Shown piece by piece: positions 1 through 6,235 of a stretch of DNA of 15,192 bases (the first letter of the stretch is position 1; each line of letters opens with the position of its first letter). Position numbers and translations under genes: made by a program. The notes beneath the pieces are model-generated. The model saw only the letters and a list, made by a program, of their open reading frames with translations, was not told the DNA's origin and did no database searches. Location of the stretch: the NCBI GenBank assembly GCA_903924805.1, contig CAIYCZ010000187.1, forward strand, positions 1-15,192, read 5' to 3'. This stretch comes from an uncultured delta proteobacterium (GTDB taxonomy: Bacteria > Desulfobacterota > WTBG01 > CAIYCZ01).

Positions 1-3000
1 CGAGAAACTCAACGGGTTTAGGGAACCAGACCAGGTGATGTCGTCGTCAATAAAAACAAGTTTCTCATGCATTCTCATTTTGTGAACGACAACGACGCCG
101 ATTTCAGAGAGCTGTTTCTCCATTCTCCTGATATGTGCGAGCTCTGACTGCGAGCGCTCAGAGTGCGACTTTGTGATTATGAAAACGGCAACACCCCGAA
201 AAGATGCTGCCTGGAGTTGAGGCATGAGGAAAGCCAGACGATCTTGAGTCATGAATGGTGAATAGATGATAACACGGCTCTTAGCGCGCGAGAAATCGGC
301 AGATATAGTGCGAAAGAAATCCGCTTGAGTAACGACAATCCGCTCTGAGTCTGGCTCAATCTCACCACCCAGCATAGTCATCTGTGCTTTTGCGGCCCTG
401 GCGGCAAGACCGTTTGGGAATAGCTGCGATGCATCGATCCGCGGAAACGATTTCAGCAGGAAGGGCAGAAGTGTTTTACCCAGAAATGCCCTCCTGCCTT
501 TGGACTCGCAGTACGAGAAATCGCCAAGAATGAATAGGCGGAACTTGGCCCGTGTGAGGCCGACATTCAGGAGGCACTTGAGTTGTTCATCCAACGAAGG
601 CATAAAGAGGTTCACGCGAAAATGCGGTTCGTCAACAACCAAGTCAAAGATAACCGCGTCAGCCTGAGAGCCCTGAAAACTATGCACTGTGCCGGCAATC
701 ACTTCATCCTGCAACTGGCCATTTTGGTTCAAGAGCAAGCTCACCAATTTGGCATGTGCACGGTAGGGTGCGATAATGAGAATTCGTTTCGGTGCGCCCT
801 CTGCGCGTTTGGGACGCTGCGGCAACTGAAGTTGCTCAGCCAAGTCAACAGCAACAGTGGCAGACAAGAAATTAAGCCTGCTGGAATTGCCGCTTTTTAC
901 GACGCTCGTGACCCATGCATTCAAGGAACCGGTATCCACAAGCACGACGGGATTGTCATAAGGCCAGTCGGCGTTGTACCACTCGGTGAATTCGTTATGC
1001 CGCTCTGGAAGTTCCGGTGGGGTGCGGAGCATGCCATCGTAGAACAGGTTGGCGACTTCAGCAATCTCTCGAAGCATGCGTCTTTGCTCATCCAATGGGA
1101 TGAAGTGGTCGGGTGGAGTATGCTTCTCCCATAATGTTTTGAGTCCTGACGCCTCGAAAATGTCGTGCCCAAGCCATTTCTTTGTGAGTTCTTTTGTCGA
1201 GAGAACGATTGGCGGCAATTGTTTGAAATCACCGACAATTATAAGATTGTTTTCCGAAAGGAGTGCTGCCACCCATAAGGCAGGGATGGGGGCCATGGAG
1301 GCCTCGTCTAGAATAACTGTGTCAAACCTCCGGGCTTGAATGTCATCACTCAGATACGCCTTTGTTAGAGTAGCGCCAACAATAGATGCCTTCGTTATCA
1401 CGTCTCGCTCTACCTGCGCCAAGTGCGCATCTATGTTTGCGATTTCCCCCGTAAGACGCTCCATTTCAAAGCGCAGTGAGCCGGCTCTGTCCTTAAGGGC
1501 GGGCAAATCAGACGGCTTATGCTGAGCCGCGAGAGTCTGATGTGTCATGCGAAGTGAATGGAGCGTTTCCTCTGCGGCACTTGACGGCAAAGGGGATAGA
1601 ATACCCCACTCAAGAAGCTGACTAAGTAGCCGAGAGATCAACGACGTGATGCTCTCTCTCAGTTCCCTTGTTCGGGAACGAAGCGATTTAATTGAATCCC
1701 TCAATTCCTTGAGATCCCGCAGTTGGCTGCAGACCGTGAGGTAAACAACCTTGGCATCGCCATCGACAGTTGCAGCTTGTTGCTTTTCATCGCTTTGAAG
1801 TTCTTCAATCTCTCTAACGGTTTTCTTAAGGTCCGATTCGATTTCAGGCTTTTTTCTCTTAAGATCCTCCAGAGCTTCCTGTGCGGCTCTCTGTCTTACA
1901 AGTTCTTTGGAATGGTCGCCAATATCCTGATACTGTGAAAGTTCACCGTCAAGTTCCATGATACGGCTCAGTCTGTGCCTGGCTGCCTCGCATGCTGTCT
2001 GGGCTGCCAGTAGCTCAGAATTGAGGGCTGCTACTTTCTTGGACAAATCGGTGACAACTGCCTGTTGTATCTCAGGCTTTGGAAGCCGTTTCCAAAGGCG
2101 CAGGACAGCACCCGTACTACGTGATTCCTGGAGAATGGCATTGGCCTCATCGTAGTTCTGTTGCGCTTGCCTGAGACTATCTCTTGCCTCGACCATTCGT
2201 CCAGAGAGTGTTGCAATGATAGACTTCTGCTCGTTTAAGCTGGGGTACTTTGCTTGTTCTTGCCTCAAGGGCGTTATCCGGTGTAAGATCTCAATCCGCT
2301 TTTCCTGTTCCTGTATTCGGCGATTCACATCGTGCCATGCTGTAGCATTCTCTGTCAGCAGCCTTTCCAAGCGGCACTTCTCTGTGAGCTGCACTGCTAA
2401 CTTCTTGCGAAGCGCAAGAATCCTCGATGTGCGGTCATGAAGTTCAAGAAGTTGTGAGTGCTTGTTCTCCAATTCAGACAGGGTTCTTTCGGCTAAACGC
2501 AGTTGTTCTTCCAGTCTGTGTAGTTCCTCAAAACGGCTTTCGGAGGATTGAATATCAATCTTTGCCGCCTCAACCCATTCAATGATAGAAATCTTTTGCT
2601 GAACAGCGTTGAGTTCGTCACCGAGTGCCTGTTTCTGAGACACAAGGTTATCTCGTAACTCAACCAGCTCTCGGGATTGCCGCTCAACCTGCCTTTTCAG
2701 TAGTACGTCAGGGAAGCCGGAGTTGAGTTCATCATCCCTGACTTCACCAACACGAATTACCGCCCCTTGTTCCAAGTGTTCAGGCATGGCCTTCGCGACG
2801 TGTTTTATTGCTTGGTCAACAGCGGTATTCGTGTGGGAGACAATTAGAACTGTACGCGCAGAGGCATGAAGGAACTGCGTAATAGTACCGATGGTGTGGG
2901 TCTTTCCGGTGCCGGGAGGCCCCCAGATTACAGTAAGGTTGCGCCCGAGCGCGCTTTCAAGCGCCAGTATCTGACTCTCATTCAGCAGAGGAATTGTCTC

Positions 3001-3468
3001 AGGCTTTTTAGGGCTTCCCGATACGGGGCTCGCCCCCAACATTCTAGACGCTGCGGGATTACTGACAGATGCGTTATTCTCAATCCTCTCAATGAGTTTT
3101 CGCATCAGAAACGTAAGATTGGTCTGAAGTCGTGCGGTCGGGACGAACTTCCCTAAGTCGGTCTCTATACTGATAACAAGGCGCAGGCCTTCTGCCGAAA
3201 CGATAGTCGCCTTTATTGGAGCCTTCCCAGGGACAACCAAGTCACCGGGTGTCCCATCAGGTGTGTTTAATACCGAATCAATCAGGAAAGCGTACTGGAA
3301 TGCACTGCCTTGTTGGCCTACTTTATGGCCGTTACTGAGTGGGATGGTGCTGTTCGAGGCATTTCGTTTCGCTACTTCGATTTCGTCCTGCAAAGCAGTG
3401 CGAAACTCGTCCAGCAGTGGGGGTAGTGGTTTCTGGGTATTTGCAAATCCGTTATCTAACTTTGCCAT
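1..3468 (-). CDS. SF1 helicase with coiled-coil insert and C-terminal PLD nuclease, Mokosh type II (MkoC)-like, 3' end missing
   Basis: Reading the minus strand from ATG at 3468 gives 1,156 codons with no stop up to the window edge. An in-frame TGA at 3502-3504 limits the start; TTG at 3474 is the only nearby alternative. Visible motifs in order: Walker A GPPGTGKT (183-190), motif Ia SHTNTAVDQAI (211-221), a Glu/Lys/Arg-rich coiled-coil stretch (about 255-695), motif II LDEAS (720-724), motif III GDFKQLPP (746-753), motif V GTVHSFQGSQADA (926-938) and motif VI LTRAK (971-975). This is the UPF1/DNA2-like (COG1112) pattern. From about 1045 a phospholipase-D fold follows, with a complete HKD motif (HxKx4Dx6GSxN) at 1134-1151, coded at 16-69. 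Helicase and PLD in one chain is the layout of MkoC, the single protein of type II Mokosh anti-phage defence; that role is inferred from architecture. The first 180 residues are unrecognised. Probably only a few tens of residues are missing. No partner gene is visible. Confidence 0.85.
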   Translation of the reverse strand, partial: MAKLDNGFANTQKPLPPLLDEFRTALQDEIEVAKRNASNSTIPLSNGHKVGQQGSAFQYAFLIDSVLNTPDGTPGDLVVPGKAPIKATIVSAEGLRLVISIETDLGKFVPTARLQTNLTFLMRKLIERIENNASVSNPAASRMLGASPVSGSPKKPETIPLLNESQILALESALGRNLTVIWGPPGTGKTHTIGTITQFLHASARTVLIVSHTNTAVDQAIKHVAKAMPEHLEQGAVIRVGEVRDDELNSGFPDVLLKRQVERQSRELVELRDNLVSQKQALGDELNAVQQKISIIEWVEAAKIDIQSSESRFEELHRLEEQLRLAERTLSELENKHSQLLELHDRTSRILALRKKLAVQLTEKCRLERLLTENATAWHDVNRRIQEQEKRIEILHRITPLRQEQAKYPSLNEQKSIIATLSGRMVEARDSLRQAQQNYDEANAILQESRSTGAVLRLWKRLPKPEIQQAVVTDLSKKVAALNSELLAAQTACEAARHRLSRIMELDGELSQYQDIGDHSKELVRQRAAQEALEDLKRKKPEIESDLKKTVREIEELQSDEKQQAATVDGDAKVVYLTVCSQLRDLKELRDSIKSLRSRTRELRESITSLISRLLSQLLEWGILSPLPSSAAEETLHSLRMTHQTLAAQHKPSDLPALKDRAGSLRFEMERLTGEIANIDAHLAQVERDVITKASIVGATLTKAYLSDDIQARRFDTVILDEASMAPIPALWVAALLSENNLIIVGDFKQLPPIVLSTKELTKKWLGHDIFEASGLKTLWEKHTPPDHFIPLDEQRRMLREIAEVANLFYDGMLRTPPELPERHNEFTEWYNADWPYDNPVVLVDTGSLNAWVTSVVKSGNSSRLNFLSATVAVDLAEQLQLPQRPKRAEGAPKRILIIAPYRAHAKLVSLLLNQNGQLQDEVIAGTVHSFQGSQADAVIFDLVVDEPHFRVNLFMPSLDEQLKCLLNVGLTRAKFRLFILGDFSYCESKGRRAFLGKTLLPFLLKSFPRIDASQLFPNGLAARAAKAQMTMLGGEIEPDSERIVVTQADFFRTISADFSRAKSRVIIYSPFMTQDRLAFLMPQLQAASFRGVAVFIITKSHSERSQSELAHIRRMEKQLSEIGVVVVHKMRMHEKLVFIDDDITWSGSLNPLSFS

Positions 3469-3532
3469 AACCAAATCACCAATCCGTTTACTGTGGCCCC
3501 ATCACAGATATAGCAGCTCGATCTTCTCGACC

Positions 3533-3605
3533 GCTCGAACGCCCCGACTCACACTTGAGGCGAACCGCCGCGGTTCACCGAATAGGGTGGAGTTGGATGT
3601 TGGGC
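3533..3605. repeat. attC-like imperfect palindrome (possible integron recombination site)
   Basis: A 73-bp imperfect palindrome. On the plus strand one end is GCTCGAAC (3533-3540) and the other is GTTGGGC (3599-3605), which fits the attC core GTTRRRY. Inner arms ACTCACAC (3547-3554) and GTGGAGT (3587-3593) pair with one unpaired base, as attC L boxes do. The centre is a stem of nine pairs with one G-T wobble (3559-3567 with 3571-3579) around a 3-base loop. The outer box at 3533-3540 departs from RYYYAAC. The unpaired base and canonical GTTGGGC favour plus orientation, while the small ORF reading into the site favours minus. No integrase or second site is visible, so it may be a relic or an unrelated palindrome. 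Confidence 0.38.
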
Positions 3606-3749
3606 AATTGTCTTTCTGATTCTTTTTTCGATCTCCGAAATCACCATCATGCATTTACCATGAAGATCAAGAAATGATTTGCGCGCTTTTATCGGGGACA
3701 TCCACTGATTATTTATTCCGTAATAAAGTATTGAAATAATCCAAGACAT
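3549..3749 (-). CDS. possible small hypothetical protein, 66 residues, reading into the attC-like palindrome
   Basis: An ATG-initiated frame of 66 codons between the RNase gene and the large helicase gene, same strand. I recognise no family. The middle is a plausible basic amphipathic helix (KARKSFLDLHGK, then SEIEKRIRK). The last 17 residues (QHPTPPYSVNRGGSPQV) are coded entirely by the left part of the palindrome at 3533-3605, as happens with integron cassette ORFs that run into their attC. Only a weak AGGA lies about nine bases before the ATG. It may be a real cassette-type ORF, a decayed remnant or chance. Confidence 0.3.
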   Translation of the reverse strand: MSWIISILYYGINNQWMSPIKARKSFLDLHGKCMMVISEIEKRIRKTIAQHPTPPYSVNRGGSPQV

Positions 3750-3858
3750 AAATCATAGTCCTGACATCTCACCCAATAATCTTTTCCAACCATTCGTGAA
3801 ACATAAACCAAGGCAACGCAATGTTATTTCCCGGCAAGCTCCTTAAAACCATTCCTGC

Positions 3859-3885
3859 CCAAATTAAAATAGTACTTTAATTTGG
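3859..3885. repeat. AT-rich perfect inverted repeat, 10-bp arms
   Basis: CCAAATTAAA (3859-3868) and TTTAATTTGG (3876-3885) are exact reverse complements around a 7-base loop. It lies about 55 bases past the stop of the exoribonuclease gene. There is no T-run directly after it on the minus strand, so it is not a standard intrinsic terminator. It could be an operator-type dyad or a weak 3' stem. The motif TCTCACCCA occurs three times around it (within 3765-3775, within 3890-3900, and 3906-3914). Confidence 0.55.
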
Positions 3886-3940
3886 TTACCATCTCACCCA
3901 AGCCCTCTCACCCAGTAAACTGCCGGCAGGGGTAGTCTTT

Positions 3941-5935
3941 TCAGCGGCTTTTAAGGCTGACCTTTAACGTGCTCTGGAAGGGATCGACTTTCTCAAGGAT
4001 TACCGTGATGGTTTGGCCGGGAACCAGCACCGCACCATCGGTAGCGGTAAGGTTTACTTCCAAAAAATAATCGCAGAGCAGAATGCTGTAGCCTCTGTTG
4101 CGTTTATCAACAACCAGCGCCTTAAAAGATTTTCCTGCATGGGTTTTCAAATATTTCAGAAGCCAGTAACGCTCCCGCTCCTGCTCGACAATGGCTGCCC
4201 TCGTCAGGGATTGCTCAACAGCACTTACAATGTTTTTCAAATCGTTTTTACCGTATGCAGGTGACTTTCCAGCCAGAAGCGCTACGAGTTGCCGCTGGGT
4301 TATCATGTCATAATATTTTCTCAGGGGTGAGGTAACCGTAGCGTAAAGGCTCAGGCCAAGGCTGTGATGGGGGCCCGGCTCAATCCCTATCTCAACCCTG
4401 TTCAACAGTTTGCGCTGGCGGATAAGGTGAAAAAGCTGCTCCTCATCAGGTATTGCAATCTGCTCGCGCGGTTGAGCCTGCTTCCGGTACAGGGCAGGAA
4501 CACCCTGCTCTTTTAAAAAGAGCGCTGTAGCATAATTGGTAATAATCATGCACTCAGATACTATCACCTGACCCGGGGCAGTGCGCTCGCGTATGGCAAC
4601 GCTGATATTTTTCTCTCTGTCAACGGTTATCTGCAGCTCCGGAATGGGGAAAAGCTGTGCCCCGGCATGTTTGCGTTTCTTTAGAAGCGCTGCGGCAAGA
4701 CCATAGAGTTTAGAAAAAAGGGGGTCGCCGGTGATCTTACCATCAACCTCCTCATAGGACATTTTTTTGGAAACCGTAATAGAGCTCAAGGTAATTTCTG
4801 AGCCAAGCAGTTCCCCCTGGGGAGACAGCTTTAAAAGAAAGCTCACGGCAGGCCGCTTTTCTTTCTCCTTCAGGCTTAACAGCTCTTCTGATAGATTTGC
4901 TGGGAGCATGGGGATTTTGCCTTCAGGCAGGTAGATTGAGGTTCCCCGGCGGGCAGCTTCTCTGTCAAGCGGGCTTCCGGGTATAATAAATGATGCCACA
5001 TCGGTTATATGCACACCAAGCTGAAAGCCGTCTGCATGCTCTTCAAAGCTTATGGCATCGTCGATATCCCTTGTATAGGGGTCATCAATCGAAAATAGAT
5101 GCAGATGGGTAAGGTCACGGCGTACCCCTGCCTGTTGAACGCGTGCGGCATAGGCCCCTGCAATTGATTCAGTCTCTGCGACAACAGCGTGCGGCCAGGT
5201 GGTTGCTATCTGATAGCGGTGCAAGGATAGATTTTCATCTTCATCAAAGATGCCCAGGCTTACCAGTATCTTAAAGCAGGTCTTTTGATCAGTAATTTTT
5301 GACTGGTCAAGGATTTCCCGGATCACCGGGTAGTCGGGAGCCTCGCTGCCAAACAGGACAAATTCCTTAAGCAGTCCTATAAAGAGTTCCCGTTTGTCAC
5401 TGTGGGTCTCCCTGCCGCCCAGCACAGACTGAAGCCAGATACTTCCTTCTTCAATATCACGCTGTCTCTGCGCTTCCCGGTCTCTCTTGGCGGTAATCAA
5501 TGCCACCTGTTCCGGAGTATTGATATGGAACTGCCGTCCCTGCAGTTTAAACCTGACTCGATCTTCTATCAGCGCGCGAAGCACCGCAGCCCCCTGATCC
5601 GAGTCTGCGGCCTCACCGAAAACAGCCCTGGATAAGGAGGCAATATCAAACACCTCCCCTTCACCGGTCAACATCTCCCAGAGGCCGGTTACATCAACCT
5701 GGTGCATGAGCTCGTCATGCTTCTGAATAACAGCCTGCAGTTTTTTCTGCAGGCTGTCCCGCGACGCGCTGAGGTCAAGATTATAGGATGAGACATGAAG
5801 AATGCGGTTCAGGTTGATATTTGTCTCCCTGCCGTCACTTTGCAGAACATGCAGCCGGTTTTCCTTATCCTCAAGACAGACGGCTGTAATAAGCTGCCGG
5901 CCCTCAAAAAACCGGACGACCTTTGCTTTATACAC
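3941..5935 (-). CDS. RNase II/R-family (RNB domain) 3'-5' exoribonuclease
   Basis: A processive 3'-to-5' hydrolase of single-stranded RNA, expected in the cytoplasm for mRNA and structured-RNA turnover. The RNB signature IDDPYTRDIDDA supplies the four metal-binding Asp (284, 290, 292, 293 counting from GTG 5935). HITDVASF follows at about 309-316 and SPLRKYYDMITQRQL at about 536-550, whose Arg matches the catalytic Arg of RNase II. The C-terminal 60 residues look like an S1 domain. The N-terminal half lacks recognisable cold-shock domains, so it resembles the shorter cyanobacterial/plastid-type enzymes more than E. coli RNase R. The open frame extends to TTG at 5992, but those 19 codons mostly lie in a dispersed repeat. 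GTG at 5935 has AAGGAGAGG just upstream and is preferred, giving 664 residues. RNase II versus RNase R is not resolved. Confidence 0.9.
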   Translation of the reverse strand: MYKAKVVRFFEGRQLITAVCLEDKENRLHVLQSDGRETNINLNRILHVSSYNLDLSASRDSLQKKLQAVIQKHDELMHQVDVTGLWEMLTGEGEVFDIASLSRAVFGEAADSDQGAAVLRALIEDRVRFKLQGRQFHINTPEQVALITAKRDREAQRQRDIEEGSIWLQSVLGGRETHSDKRELFIGLLKEFVLFGSEAPDYPVIREILDQSKITDQKTCFKILVSLGIFDEDENLSLHRYQIATTWPHAVVAETESIAGAYAARVQQAGVRRDLTHLHLFSIDDPYTRDIDDAISFEEHADGFQLGVHITDVASFIIPGSPLDREAARRGTSIYLPEGKIPMLPANLSEELLSLKEKEKRPAVSFLLKLSPQGELLGSEITLSSITVSKKMSYEEVDGKITGDPLFSKLYGLAAALLKKRKHAGAQLFPIPELQITVDREKNISVAIRERTAPGQVIVSECMIITNYATALFLKEQGVPALYRKQAQPREQIAIPDEEQLFHLIRQRKLLNRVEIGIEPGPHHSLGLSLYATVTSPLRKYYDMITQRQLVALLAGKSPAYGKNDLKNIVSAVEQSLTRAAIVEQERERYWLLKYLKTHAGKSFKALVVDKRNRGYSILLCDYFLEVNLTATDGAVLVPGQTITVILEKVDPFQSTLKVSLKSR

Positions 5936-5954
5936 GTACGTGCCTCTCCTTTTC

Positions 5955-6123
5955 CCTAACCCGGACAAGCCGGAACCAAATTTAAACTGCAAAAGCTAAA
6001 AAAGACACAAAAAATGTTAAATTTGGAACTCAGGAACTCACGAAGGTAAAAACAAAAAATTCCTGATTTCTAATTTATCTTTCCATTTTTACAGGAATTT
6101 TAGTTTTAGAAACTAAAATTCCC
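5955..6123. repeat. dispersed intergenic repeat, copy A
   Basis: This segment aligns along its whole length with 13566-13748. It begins CCTAACCCGGAC, contains GGAACTCAGGAACTCAC and AAGGTAAAAACAAAAA, and ends in a hairpin. Copy A lacks about 12-15 bases around 6070 that copy B has. It fills most of the spacer between the UvrD-type and exoribonuclease genes and overlaps the longest possible 5' end of the latter. It has no coding potential. It is a non-autonomous intergenic repeat of unknown mobility. Confidence 0.75.
6095..6121. repeat. perfect 12-bp hairpin at the end of repeat copy A
   Basis: GAATTTTAGTTT (6095-6106) and AAACTAAAATTC (6110-6121) are exact reverse complements with a TAG loop. 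No U-tract follows on either strand, so I do not call it an intrinsic terminator. The matching position in copy B also folds. Confidence 0.8.
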
Positions 6124-6235
6124 GGGCTGTGTCATGATTTAAAAACGAATTGGTAGCCGCAAGACGGGGCTTCCCTGATCTTATATTTGAAGATTCTATA
6201 CCTGCCTCATGTGCAAGAACAGAGGCATGAACCGG

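Larger units (their letters stand above)
3469..3940. other. 472-bp spacer between the exoribonuclease and helicase-PLD genes
   Basis: The spacer contains the attC-like palindrome, the possible 66-residue ORF, the AT-rich inverted repeat and three TCTCACCCA copies. I see no tRNA or terminator with a U-tract. No convincing promoter for the large gene is visible; TATATC (minus strand, around 3510) could be a -10 box but has no good -35 at normal spacing. Only a weak GGTG precedes the ATG at 3468. Confidence 0.6.

Noticed and set aside
583..1134. Plus-strand open frame of 183 codons
   Set aside because: It lies wholly antisense to the helicase motif V-VI region, whose minus-strand frame is continuous and full of conserved motifs; the plus-strand product resembles nothing.
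3263..3619. Plus-strand open frame of 118 codons running through the attC-like site
   Set aside because: Mostly antisense to the N-terminus of the helicase-PLD gene, with no recognisable product or ribosome site; treated as a shadow.
6203..6227. TGCCTC / GAGGCA stem just past the UvrD-type gene as a terminator
   Set aside because: Short 6-bp stem with a 13-base loop and no T-run on the minus strand.
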